Source: Angomonas deanei (Eukaryota > Euglenozoa > Kinetoplastea > Trypanosomatida > Trypanosomatidae). From it: a stretch of 64,000 bases of DNA. The position numbers and the translations under genes are program-made. Location: contig LR877147.1 in NCBI GenBank assembly GCA_903995115.1, positions 964,001 through 1,028,000 on the forward strand. Reading direction: 5' to 3'. Positions 48,685 through 58,084 of the stretch are shown here, piece by piece (positions within the stretch are counted from its first letter, which is position 1; every line of letters begins with the position of its first letter). A model generated the notes under the pieces. That model searched no databases. It worked only from the letters and a program-made list of their open reading frames with translations, and was not told where the DNA came from.

Positions 48685-50862
48685 TTATGGAGTATCCTCG
48701 TATAACAAGTGCTGTTGCACCCCCCGGGAGGTGGGACAGGCACTTTTCTCGTTATTGGTGAGGTCAACTTGACTCGCCTGAAGCGTTGCCGCACTTTCGA
48801 CCTCACCGCATGCGTTTTCAATGAAAGCGGTTAATGTGCACAGTTTGGCGGTACCCAACTGCATCATTTCTCCATCCTTCACACTAGTCGCCACGGCCGT
48901 GAAGAGCTTGGAGAATACCACCACAAGTACTTTAAGTGTTGTGCGCACCATCTTCAGGAGGGATGGTTTCCTTCCATCCTCGTTGACAGCATGACAGAAG
49001 GCGCTGGTCACCTCCTCTAACCCTTCCCCCAATAGCACATACAATGGGCTACTGGAAGTCGTGCGGTGGTTCGACCCACGCACATACAAAGTGGGTATTG
49101 GGGAGCCGCTTTCCAACTGACGGAAGTGTCGCACTCTATTTAGCGGATCCGCGCTCCGTTCCGCGGTGGTCTCTTCCAGCGCGGTGGCAAGGAGGATGGC
49201 AAACAGAGGGGGAGACAGGTCGAGGTGTGTTGCCCCTAACAGGGACACCAGGTAGGGAAGAACGGACGCCGTGCTCTCCTCCTGCGATTCGTCGTAGCCG
49301 TGCACCTGTGACAGACTGACCTTACCGTGGAGCAGCTTGTGCCGGCACACGCGGCAGGTCCACAGGAGCCAGTCCCGCGGGAGGGACAGCACCGCGCTAC
49401 CCTTGTACGACTGCCCCAGCTGCCAGGGACACGCAGGAAGGCGCCCGTACCACAGAATGTGCTGATAGAGCGTCTCCACCGACCTGGAGAGCTGGGGGTG
49501 ACGGTCACACTGACGGACGACAGACAGAAAGAGCTCCGAAATGGGAACGCGCTTTGACCCCATTTGGTGAAAAAGCAGCAAACCGTTCATCCGGCAGAAT
49601 AGTAAAGTAGGCGCCAGAGTGGCGTGCGCCGTCCTGCCGTCGCCCAGCAGGGCGTTCCCTACCCACACGCCAACGCAACGGTCTAGAGTGTCCCGCAGAT
49701 AGTCGGTGAGAGGGGATACAGCAGTTTCCACTTTTAGAGTTACCATTGCCGACCAACCACCACCGAGGGTTGGAGTGCGCTTCTCTCTCTGCCATCCCTG
49801 CATGTATTCCTCTATCGTTTTCGTGGGCAAGGGAGGAGGATTGGAGGTGTCCGCCGGTGGTGTCATCACCAACACAAAGTCATTCTCGCGTGGGTCTGCC
49901 TCGGATGACGGCGGAAGGGCTGGCAGGGACACACTCTGCGACAGTTCCTGTGTCTCAAAGAGCAGTCGGCGGGAGGCGGCGGGGGTGACTTTATCCGTGT
50001 GGGTATCCCTACTAAAGGAGGAACGGATATTATTGACCATCTGCGAGATCGCGTTCGGCTCCGGACGGCCGTTCTCCTCTGGTGGGGCAAGCAGACTACC
50101 CTCGGAGGATACCCCCAGGACGAGCTCGTGACGGACGGGGGCTGGCTCCTCTGCCGCCTCCATCGTCTGATCTTGACCGAGGGGGACGGCAGTCTCCACC
50201 GTCATTGACACCGGTTCTGCTGCCCTATCCAGGTCCACTTGCGGTGCAGCGAAGAGGTCCATCGTGCTTTGCAGTGCGACACTCTGTCCGGCAGGCTGCA
50301 CCACCTCCGTCGGTGAACCAACAGACGCCATGGGAGGATGGCTACCGTCGAGCAGTGTCTCTAGTGTCGGTATCTCCTTGCACAGTGCCTCAATGAAATC
50401 GACGATAAACGGCACTGGGAGCAGCGTCCACTTGAATGCCGTCCCACCACACACCGGACAGCAGTTGGGACTTAATTTATGAACCGTATCGGCCAGCGCC
50501 CCCTCCCTCGGTCGCTTCCGGTCGTACCTCGCCACACTACACACCCCTTCCTCCTCCTCCTCTTCCGTCTCGTGCAGATATTCCCGCCAAGGCCACACGG
50601 TGGTGGTGTCCTTGGACCCGTACTCAATGACAGGGTTAATGCAGTCCTCACAGAAGAGGTGACCACAGGTGTCGATAGCCACCGGACTGTCCCGCAGTAG
50701 CGCACCACACAGCATGCAGCACAGGGCGGACCGTAGAGTGGCGATCACAGGGGCTGGGAGGGCAAGGGAGTCCGATGGCGGCGCCGCACACCGACGAAGG
50801 GGAGACGTCAACTGAGCAAAGGAGACCGTACTAGCGTGCGCCTCACTTCCACTCGTTTCCAT
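48685..50862 (-). CDS. RING-finger protein
   Basis: Product of 725 residues from ATG 50862-50860 (METSGSEAHASTVSFAQLT). A RING-like cluster occupies about residues 48-140: CCMLCGALL, AIDTCGHLFCEDC, then after an Arg/Glu-rich insert CCPVCGG. This gives C-x2-C-x12-C-x-H-x2-C-x2-C...C-x2-C, with the last pair displaced by an insert of about 60 residues. A second Cys motif (WTCRVCRHKLLHGKV) appears near residue 500. RING proteins are usually E3 ubiquitin ligases; the target is unknown. The middle is Pro/Ser-rich and disordered. Confidence 0.78.
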   Translation of the reverse strand: METSGSEAHASTVSFAQLTSPLRRCAAPPSDSLALPAPVIATLRSALCCMLCGALLRDSPVAIDTCGHLFCEDCINPVIEYGSKDTTTVWPWREYLHETEEEEEEGVCSVARYDRKRPREGALADTVHKLSPNCCPVCGGTAFKWTLLPVPFIVDFIEALCKEIPTLETLLDGSHPPMASVGSPTEVVQPAGQSVALQSTMDLFAAPQVDLDRAAEPVSMTVETAVPLGQDQTMEAAEEPAPVRHELVLGVSSEGSLLAPPEENGRPEPNAISQMVNNIRSSFSRDTHTDKVTPAASRRLLFETQELSQSVSLPALPPSSEADPRENDFVLVMTPPADTSNPPPLPTKTIEEYMQGWQREKRTPTLGGGWSAMVTLKVETAVSPLTDYLRDTLDRCVGVWVGNALLGDGRTAHATLAPTLLFCRMNGLLLFHQMGSKRVPISELFLSVVRQCDRHPQLSRSVETLYQHILWYGRLPACPWQLGQSYKGSAVLSLPRDWLLWTCRVCRHKLLHGKVSLSQVHGYDESQEESTASVLPYLVSLLGATHLDLSPPLFAILLATALEETTAERSADPLNRVRHFRQLESGSPIPTLYVRGSNHRTTSSSPLYVLLGEGLEEVTSAFCHAVNEDGRKPSLLKMVRTTLKVLVVVFSKLFTAVATSVKDGEMMQLGTAKLCTLTAFIENACGEVESAATLQASQVDLTNNEKSACPTSRGVQQHLLYEDTP

Positions 50863-51305
50863 ATCAGACCTCTACTCAAAACAAAGTACCTTTCTTGTGC
50901 TTTTGAAAAAGGAAAAAAAAACGAGAAAAGAGAGAACAGTAGAACAAACTGAACTTGCCAATGATGGCGACCACAGCCTTATTCCAAACACACTCGTGTC
51001 TTTATCCGTCTATTTGATTCGTTTCATTCTTTTGAGATAATCATTTACTGGAAAAGGAAAAAAGTAAAAGAATCTTTTGCGTTTTAGTTTTTTTAAAACC
51101 TTTTGTTTTGAATACTTACGATGACTCCCAACTATAGCGTTTTTAGGTTTTGTTCTTTCTTGTTTAGGCTTCATTTATCTGTGGTTTAAACATCAAAATG
51201 GGATACCGAACAAAGAATAAGAAACAAGTTGGAAATAAAAATAAATGTATCGTAATTTTTATATTTCATAAAAAAAAAAAATGGACTTTTGAGTTTCTCC
51301 ACCCT
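50863..51305. other. AT-rich intergenic region
   Basis: This 443-base gap lies between the RING gene leader and the 3' end of the first phosphoesterase-like gene. It has A/T-rich sequence and short homopolymers. No frame, RNA gene or repeat stands out. Confidence 0.5.
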
Positions 51306-52874
51306 TCACTCCTTCTTTTCCTTTGTGAGAAGGTGGGACCCGACCACAAGGTTGGAGGACTGAGAAACAGCAAATCGGAGGAAGGCCTTCTTACCCTTCT
51401 GCTTCTTCTCCTCACGCAGCTTCTGCATGGCGATGGTGTTCTCGTCCAAACCGTTCTTCGGTGGGGTCCGGTGGAACCATCAACGTTGGGACCCTTGGTA
51501 GAGCTGGTGGTGCTCGTGGACGTACTCGAGCTCGACGATGAGGGGCCGCTGGTGCTTGTAGTAGTAGTGGTCGTCGTCGTGGTGGTGGTGGTGGTGGTAG
51601 TGGTGGTGCTGGTGGTGGGGAACACCTCGTTGTTTAGCTCATCAAGGGTGAGGGCCTTCATGGAGGCGATGGTGACCTTGCGGCAGAGCGCCGTGGTGCA
51701 GGTGGGGGCGTTGGCGGAGTTGGTGGTGCGGAGCACTTGCAGGGCAGCCCACTTGGTGTCGTCGGTGCTCAACTGGTTCACCACGGACAGCAGCTGCGTC
51801 ACGTTCGACAGGGTCGTCAGTCCGAGGCTGGAGGCGACGCTGGGGCCGTTGCTCCACGTGCGGGCCGTCGTGTCGAACCACCGGGGGGTGAGGTCGTTGA
51901 TGGTGTAGCTGGCGTCATCGGACACGGTAGCGATGGTGTGCGCGGGGCGGGTGCCAGTGAGCTGAGACACACTGTTGACCGTGAAGAGCGGCACGTCCAT
52001 ACCGGTGTGGGCGACGAAAGAAAAGCTGTACGTACCACCGAACACCTGGAAAGAGATGACATCCTTGTAGGTGGAGATGATGTTGACGTAGGAGCTGACG
52101 AACTGGGGCAGCCAGTAGAGCATGCTGGCGTCAATCTTCTGGGTGGCATCGGTCACGGCGGAGACGTTGACGGTGGGCGGGAGGTGACCGGTGATGATCA
52201 CCTGCTGACCGGAGGCACGGGCGGCGGCGAGCTCCGTCTGCAGCCAGGCGAGCTGTCCGCACGGGTCGGCGGAGTCCGGCGGGGGGCTGCACGGTGGTGG
52301 ACCACACGAGGGTGTAGAGCACAATCATGCGAAGGTCGGTGGTGGGCTGACGACTGTAGTAGCCGCAGGTGCCCATTCGGCTGGCCTCGTCACCGGTGAG
52401 TACCATGTTCTGGAGGTACCCCACCTCACCTTGCAGCACGGACTGCGTCGTGGCAGACGGGTCAAAGTAACCATCCGGCACGCTATCGGCGGCACCGAGG
52501 GCGGGCAAGACGTTGGGAAGGGGGAAGGAGCGGGTGGTGGTGACCGTCGCGAACATGCTGGAGAGGTAACTGAACGCAATGTTGCTGTCCTGCAACGTGC
52601 ACTCCTTGCGCTGCCATCCGCCAAGAATAAAGAGGTAGTCGTGGTTGACGGCATCGTTCATGAGAAGGGCGGTGGTGATGGAGGGCGTTTCGCAGCCCTT
52701 CCTACCGTAGCCGTTGGCACCAGACTGGATCGAGGTACACTCACCGTAGGCGCCGGGGAAACCAAAACTTTGGTCCAGGCCGACATTGGCGATGAGGTCA
52801 AAGGTGCGACTTTCCACGCCCATCATGCAAAGGACGACCGCCGTCACGGAGAGCTTTCGGTAATCGAATCCCAT
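51306..52874 (-). CDS. Secreted ASMase-like pseudophosphoesterase, paralog 1, frame broken
   Basis: ATG at 52874-52872; residues 1-22 (MGFDYRKLSVTAVVLCMMGV) look like a signal peptide. The family fold is recognised from RKGCETPSITTALL, the shared YYSRQPTTDLRMIVLYTL and VIITGHLPPTVNVS. The family metal ligands are lost: D-x-H is ANVGLD, G-D is LGGW, G-N-H-D is LGAADS, and GHTH is FGGTYS. Compared with paralog 2 there is one extra G at about 52277-52279, which shifts the frame. The tail is Thr/Ser-rich (a long Thr run at 51555-51625). A second shift near 51465 is likely, because NGLDENTIAMQKLREEKK and a TGA at 51306-51308 read better than the Arg/Pro-rich alternative ending at 51266. It may be a pseudogene or contain sequencing errors. 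Confidence 0.7.
51555..51625 (-). repeat. Thr/Ser-coding trinucleotide tract (tail of paralog 1)
   Basis: On the + strand it is a run of GGT, GGC and GTA/GTC triplets; on the coding strand it reads as about 20 Thr followed by Ser/Thr. A mucin-like, possibly O-glycosylated stalk is an inference from composition. Confidence 0.75.
51636..52370 (-). repeat. 735-bp block near-identical to 55845-56578
   Basis: The two phosphoesterase-like genes match over this block with roughly seven substitutions and one indel that I counted by eye, about 99% identity. Outside it, the N-terminal halves differ strongly and the tails are unrelated. The sharp edges, at GCCGCAGGT on one side and AGCTCATCAAGGG on the other, fit gene conversion. 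Confidence 0.9.
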
Positions 52875-53806
52875 TTTGTGTAATTGCTTTTTTTAACGGT
52901 ATATGTTTTTTTTTTCTTTTTTTTAGTTTTGGTTATCCGATAAGGAGAAAGCAAACGTACAGAACAAATCTTGAACGTAACAAAACTACCAAGTTTTTTT
53001 GTTTTTTTTTTAAAGAGGGAGAGGACAATGATATTAAAAAGGCTTCAACACTTGAAAGGGGAGTTTTTCGGCAACAGCAATTTGTTTATTTGTTTCATTC
53101 TTTTTTTTTTTTCCTTTTTTGACCGTGTTGAAAAAAAAAATTCTTTTTTACTTTAAAAAGTACAGCATGGAATACTTACAGCGACTTCTACTGTTCTTAC
53201 GAAAACAGATGAAGTCAATAACACGTTTGGAAAAAAACTGAACGAAAAAAAAAAAAGCACACACACTCGCGAATTACTATGCTATCTTATCTTTGCATGT
53301 ATATATATATAAAATAAAATAAAAACTCTAGGGGTTTTGCTTCAACTTTTCTTTCGTTGCTTTTCGTCGTCGTTCTTCGTTTGTTGTATTGGCACGAAGA
53401 TTTGAAGCGTTTTTTTTTTTTTTTTTCCTTCTCTATAGTTATATAAAAAATAAAAAGACTCTTCTGAAGCGTTTTATTATTTGGAAGAGGCAACGATACC
53501 TCAAAAATAATAAACCACCTTTATAAAAAAAAAAAAAAAGTTAGTTAGTTAAAAGAAAACGATGTGGGACAATGGAAAAAGGGGGGAGGGGAGAACAAAA
53601 CAAAATAAAAAAAAAAAAGCAACAAAATCACACAAAAAGAATCAAGAAAGCAAAAGCAATGATAACTGCTTTTTCTTTCTTTCTTTGTAAACCCATTTCT
53701 AAAACAGGTAAAAAATGGAAGAGGAAACAATGCTATACGAACTACGCTTATTACTTGACCACATGCTCCGGACCGTCCATCCTGTTTTAGCCATGCGTCC
53801 TCTTTG
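52875..53806. other. Longest plain intergenic region, AT-rich
   Basis: These 932 bases lie between the two phosphoesterase-like genes. They hold many A and T runs, TATATATATA near 53300 and no convincing frame. The right half is the 3' UTR of the repeat-bearing paralog. I see no shared sequence with the flank of paralog 1, so the duplication that made the pair is old outside the converted block. Confidence 0.55.
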
Positions 53807-56800
53807 TTAGAAATACTTTCCGCTGTCGGCGCGCTCGCTGTTGTCAGAAGCGGGATTGGAACCGGAGTTCTCGACGGGCTCACTGTCGTCGGAAGCAGGG
53901 TTGGAACCAGAGTTCTCGAGGGGCTCGCTGTCATCGGAAGCAGGGTTGGAACCGGAGTTCTCGACGGGCTCACTGTCGTCGGAAGCAGGGTTGGAACCAG
54001 AGTTCTGCACGGGCTCACTGTCATCGGAAGCGGGGTTGGAACCGGAGTTCTCGACGGGCTCGCTGTCATCGGAAGCGGGGTTGGAACCGGAGTTCTCGAC
54101 GGGCTCGCTGTCATCGGAAGCAGGGTTGGAACCGGAGTTCTGGACGGGCTCACTGTCGTCGGAAGCAGGGTTGGAACCGGAGTTCTGGACGGGCTCACTG
54201 TCGTCGGAAGCAGGGTTGGAACCGGAGTTCTGCACGGGCTCACTGTCGTCGGAAGCAGGGTTGGAACCGGAGTTCTGGACGGGCTCACTGTCGTCGGAAG
54301 CAGGGTTGGAACCGGAGTTCTGCACGGGCTCACTGTCATCGGAAGCAGGGTTGGAACCGGAGTTCTGCACGGGCTCACTGTCATCGGAAGCGGGGTTGGA
54401 ACCGGAGTTCTCGGTGGGCTCGCTGTTGTCGGAAGCAGGGTTGGAACCGGAGTTCTCGACGGGCTCGCTGTCGTCGGAAGCAGGGTTGGAACCGGAGTTC
54501 TCCACGGGATCACTGTTGTCAGAAGCAGGGTGGGAACCAGAGTTCTCGACGGGCTCACTGTCATCGGAAGCGGGGTTGGAACCGGAGTTGTCGGTGGGCT
54601 CGCTGTCGTCGGAAGCAGGGTTGGAACCAGAGTTCTCGGTGGGCTCGCTGTCGTCGGAAGCAGGGTTGGAACCGGAGTTCTGGACGGGCTCACTGTTGTC
54701 AGAAGCAGGGTTGGAACCAGAGTTCTCGGTGGGCTCGCTGTCGTCGGAAGCAGGGTTGGAACCGGAGTTCTGCACGGGCTCACTGTCATCGGAAGCGGGG
54801 TTGGAACCAGAGTTCTCGGTGGGCTCGCTGTCATCGGAAGCAGGGTTGGAACCGGAGTTCTCGACGGGCTCGCTGTCGTCGGAAACAGGGTTGGAACCGG
54901 AGTTCTCGACGGGCTCACTGTCATCGGAAGCGGGGTTGGAACCGGAGTTGTCGGTGGGCTCGCTGTTGTCAGAAGCGGGATTGGAACCGGAGTTCTCGAC
55001 GGGCTCACTGTCGTCGGAAGCAGGGTTGGAACCGGAGTTCTCGACGGGCTCACTGTCGTCGGAAGCAGGGTTGGAACCAGAGTTCTGCACGGGCTCACTG
55101 TCATCGGAAGCGGGGTTGGAACCGGAGTTCTCGACGGGCTCGCTGTCATCGGAAGCGGGGTTGGAACCGGAGTTCTCGACGGGCTCGCTGTCATCGGAAG
55201 CAGGGTTGGAACCGGAGTTCTGGACGGGCTCACTGTCGTCGGAAGCAGGGTTGGAACCGGAGTTCTGGACGGGCTCACTGTCGTCGGAAGCAGGGTTGGA
55301 ACCGGAGTTCTGCACGGGCTCACTGTCGTCGGAAGCAGGGTTGGAACCGGAGTTCTGGACGGGCTCGCTGTCGTCGGAAACAGGGTTGGAACCGGAGTTC
55401 TCCACGGGATCACTGTTGTCAGAAGCAGGGTGGGAACCAGAGTTCTCGACGGGCTCACTGTCATCGGAAGCGGGGTTGGAACCGGAGTTGTCGGTGGGCT
55501 CGCTGTCGTCGGAAGCAGGGTTGGAACCAGAGTTCTCGGTGGGCTCGCTGTCGTCGGAAGCAGGGTTGGAACCAGAGTTCTCGGTGGGCTCGCTGTCGTC
55601 GGAAGCAGGGTTGGAACCGGAGTTCTGGACGGGCTCACTGTTGTCAGAAGCAGGGTTGGAACCAGAGTTCTCGGTGGGCTCGCTGTCGTCGGAAGCAGGG
55701 TTGGAACCGGAGTTCTGGACGGGCTCACTGTTGTCAGAAGCGGGGTTGGAACCAGAGTTCTCGACGGGCTCGCTGCTTTCGGAATCCACGTTAGACGCAT
55801 CGCTGCTCTCGGGCTGTGGGGTAATGTTGAACAAGTCAAAGTTGAGCTCATCAAGGGTGAGGGCCTTCATGGAGGCGATGGTGACCTTGCGGCAAAGCGC
55901 GGTGGTGCAGGTGGGGGCGTTGGCGGAGTCGGTGGTGCGGAGCACTTGCAGGGCAGCCCACTTGGTGTCGTCGGTGCTCAACTGGTTCACCACGGACAGC
56001 AGCTGTGTAACGTTCGACAGGGTCGTCAGTCCGAGGCTGGAGGCGACGCTGGGGCCGTTGCTCCACGTGCGGGCCGTCGTGTCGAACCACCGGGGGGTGA
56101 GGTCGTTGATGGTGTAGCTGGCGTCATCGGACACGGTGGCGATGGTGTGCGCGGGGCGGGTGCCAGTGAGCTGAGACACACTGTTGACCGTGAAGAGCGG
56201 CACATCCATACCGGTGTGGGCGACGAAAGAAAAGCTGTACGTACCACCGAACACCTGGAAAGAGATGACATCCTTGTAGGTGGAGATGATGTTGACGTAG
56301 GAGCTGACGAACTGGGGCAGCCAGTAGAGCATGCTGGCGTCAATCTTCTGGGTGGCATCGGTCACGGCGGAGACGTTGACGGTGGGCGGGAGGTGACCGG
56401 TGATGATCACCTGCTGACCGGAGGCACGGGCGGCGGCGAGCTCCGTCTGCAGCCAGGCGAGCTGTCCGCACGGGTCGGCGGAGTCCGCGGGGGGCTGCAC
56501 GGTGGTGGACCACACGAGGGTGTAGAGCACAATCATGCGAAGGTCGGTGGTGGGCTGACGACTGTAGTAGCCGCAGGTCGATACGTTACGGCTCTCCGGT
56601 GCGGAGAGGAAACCACTCTGCTGGAGGAGCGCCGATTCGAGTAACAAGGAGGGCTGGGCAATGTCGGCTTCTTGGTAGGTGTTTTCGGGCACACTGTCGG
56701 CTCCGCCAAGGACGGGCAAGACGTGAGGGAGGTTCAGATAGCTGGAGCGGCTGAGGCCCCGAAGGAGGGACGGGATGACGGAGAACACTTGCTGTGTGGT

Positions 56801-57091
56801 GGTGGAGAGGGACTTGGTGTTGTGACCCTGCCACCCACCCGCGACGATAATGTACTCCGGCGCCTCGGAGGAGACCGCCTGAAGTACTTCGTCCACGAGG
56901 GACAGTGGGGAGTCACATCCTTTCTGGCCATACGGCGGGGCGTCGCGTTGTGCGCAAACACCGATGTCTTCACCGGTCCCGTAGTGGGGGTCGAGGTTGA
57001 TATCGGCGAGGATGGAGAGATCCAAGGCAGACGTGCTGCCCAGGGCGAGCAAAACGGCGGCACCGCAAATACGAGTGATTCTGGGTGTCAT
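53807..57091 (-). CDS. Secreted ASMase-like pseudophosphoesterase with 43 acidic 15-residue repeats, paralog 2
   Basis: Product of 1094 residues. A signal peptide is seen (MTPRITRICGAAVLLALGST, cleavage probable near residue 22). The globular part (about residues 24-425) follows acid-sphingomyelinase-like phosphodiesterases: LDPHYGTGEDIGVCAQ, GQKGCDSPLSLVDEVLQA, LPVLGGADSVPEN, LRMIVLYTLVWS, GQQVIITGHLPPTVNVS, YKDVISFQVFGGTYSFSF and a Cys-containing end (TCTTALCRKVTIASM). The ligand positions are changed: D-x-H is DIN, GD is GG, GNHD is GGAD and GHTH is GGTY; only the TGH His stays. Hydrolysis is therefore unlikely. Then come 43 copies of SDDSEPVQNSGSNPA-like units. There is no hydrophobic C-terminus, so a GPI anchor is unlikely and secretion is expected. 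Confidence 0.85.
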   Translation of the reverse strand: MTPRITRICGAAVLLALGSTSALDLSILADINLDPHYGTGEDIGVCAQRDAPPYGQKGCDSPLSLVDEVLQAVSSEAPEYIIVAGGWQGHNTKSLSTTTQQVFSVIPSLLRGLSRSSYLNLPHVLPVLGGADSVPENTYQEADIAQPSLLLESALLQQSGFLSAPESRNVSTCGYYSRQPTTDLRMIVLYTLVWSTTVQPPADSADPCGQLAWLQTELAAARASGQQVIITGHLPPTVNVSAVTDATQKIDASMLYWLPQFVSSYVNIISTYKDVISFQVFGGTYSFSFVAHTGMDVPLFTVNSVSQLTGTRPAHTIATVSDDASYTINDLTPRWFDTTARTWSNGPSVASSLGLTTLSNVTQLLSVVNQLSTDDTKWAALQVLRTTDSANAPTCTTALCRKVTIASMKALTLDELNFDLFNITPQPESSDASNVDSESSEPVENSGSNPASDNSEPVQNSGSNPASDDSEPTENSGSNPASDNSEPVQNSGSNPASDDSEPTENSGSNPASDDSEPTENSGSNPASDDSEPTDNSGSNPASDDSEPVENSGSHPASDNSDPVENSGSNPVSDDSEPVQNSGSNPASDDSEPVQNSGSNPASDDSEPVQNSGSNPASDDSEPVQNSGSNPASDDSEPVENSGSNPASDDSEPVENSGSNPASDDSEPVQNSGSNPASDDSEPVENSGSNPASDDSEPVENSGSNPASDNSEPTDNSGSNPASDDSEPVENSGSNPVSDDSEPVENSGSNPASDDSEPTENSGSNPASDDSEPVQNSGSNPASDDSEPTENSGSNPASDNSEPVQNSGSNPASDDSEPTENSGSNPASDDSEPTDNSGSNPASDDSEPVENSGSHPASDNSDPVENSGSNPASDDSEPVENSGSNPASDNSEPTENSGSNPASDDSEPVQNSGSNPASDDSEPVQNSGSNPASDDSEPVQNSGSNPASDDSEPVQNSGSNPASDDSEPVQNSGSNPASDDSEPVQNSGSNPASDDSEPVENSGSNPASDDSEPVENSGSNPASDDSEPVQNSGSNPASDDSEPVENSGSNPASDDSEPLENSGSNPASDDSEPVENSGSNPASDNSERADSGKYF
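53832..55770 (-). repeat. 43 tandem 45-bp repeats (15-residue Ser/Asp/Glu/Pro units)
   Basis: The unit is SDDSEP-[VT]-[QED]-NSGSNPA with variants (DNSEP, DNSDP, NSGSHPA, NPVS). I counted 43 units. A higher-order pattern of about 24-25 units (about 1.1 kb) is repeated: the order of Q/E/T variants in units 1-18 recurs in units 23-42, including the rare NSGSHPA followed by DNSDP. The unit is a multiple of 3 and lacks stops in several frames, so long spurious frames appear on both strands. Confidence 0.95.
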
Positions 57092-57309
57092 GTGGTAAAA
57101 AGAAGAAAAAAAGTTAGTTGAAAAAATTACTTATTAGAGTTAACTTGAAAGCGCAAAAAAAAAAAAAATTATTCTTGTAAAAAAGAAGAGGAGCGGGTCG
57201 TGATGGTGTGCTCTGCAATATAGAAAGGAAAAGATAGTGTTCACGTCTATTCGCACCCTCCACTGGTGATTTTTTTATTATTTCTTATTCTGTTAGAACA
57301 TGTCACATT

Positions 57310-57981
57310 TTATAATCTCTTTTCGTACTCGTAGACGTAGGTCTGATCTGGATAGCCAGATATCCACTGCAATGGACCGCCGTAACTGTAGTAAAGGAAG
57401 CACAGACTGATAAAAATCCAAAATGACAGCACCGTATACAATGTATACGCGGGCCTCGCTTTCCATGTCACGATGAACTTGAGTGCATTCCTACTTGCCC
57501 CGGTCGCCTCTGACTTGGGTTTCTTCTCCGATAGGAGGCGCCACAGTCGTAGACCTCTTTTCCGGTCGTGTAACTGTCCGTTGGTAGAGGTGATGTGGTT
57601 ATATGGCTTCGCCAGCTGCATCTCCGTGTAGAGGTCGAGGACGCACTTCTCCGGGGTCGACTTGCGCTCGAAGAGGTAGGCCCACAGCAGTACATCCACC
57701 TCTCTGCGTGTGGGGAGGAAGGGAACGTAGGTGTGCAGCATTGATTCTATCGCGTGGGACAGGTTGTAGAACCGCCCCAGCCGTTGAATCACCCGCAGCG
57801 GTCGGTCCTCAGTGCCGTCGTCCTGGTGGTGGAGGCTAGCTCTGCTGCCAACGACGCGTGTGCGCCTCGAGGAAACCAAGGCGCCCAGCAACATGCCGAA
57901 CAGGTTTTTAACGGAAATCAACAGGAATAAAACGAGATGAAACACGTGATACCCCAACACCTGACACCACTCTGTCCGCAT
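57310..57981 (-). CDS. Small membrane protein, two hydrophobic segments
   Basis: Product of 223 residues. N-terminal hydrophobic segment YHVFHLVLFLLISV (about 11-24) and C-terminal segment LYTVLSFWIFISLCFLYYSY (about residues 180-200). The middle is soluble (EVDVLLWAYLFERKSTPEKC). Coding composition is GC-rich with an AT-rich flank on its 3' side. No family recognised. Confidence 0.7.
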   Translation of the reverse strand: MRTEWCQVLGYHVFHLVLFLLISVKNLFGMLLGALVSSRRTRVVGSRASLHHQDDGTEDRPLRVIQRLGRFYNLSHAIESMLHTYVPFLPTRREVDVLLWAYLFERKSTPEKCVLDLYTEMQLAKPYNHITSTNGQLHDRKRGLRLWRLLSEKKPKSEATGASRNALKFIVTWKARPAYTLYTVLSFWIFISLCFLYYSYGGPLQWISGYPDQTYVYEYEKRL

Positions 57982-58084
57982 GATGGGCGTACAGTACAGT
58001 GGGACTACACTGTTGGCGAAGGCGGCCGGCGGAGGGAGGAATGAACTGACCGATGTGTCTAGTGATCTCTGGGTGGTCGTATAT

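Noticed and set aside
51198-51908. A + strand frame with a poly-Val stretch opposite the Thr tract
   Set aside because: The Val run is the complement of the Thr-coding tract; the reverse frame belongs to the phosphoesterase-like gene.
53832-55770. The 45-bp repeat as a CRISPR array
   Set aside because: The units are contiguous without unique spacers and encode a regular peptide.
53804-56644. Very long open frames on the + strand across the repeat (946 and 758 codons) and a second minus-strand frame
   Set aside because: The 45-bp unit is a multiple of three and lacks stops in several frames, so these are shadows. Only the minus frame with a signal peptide and a phosphoesterase domain makes sense.
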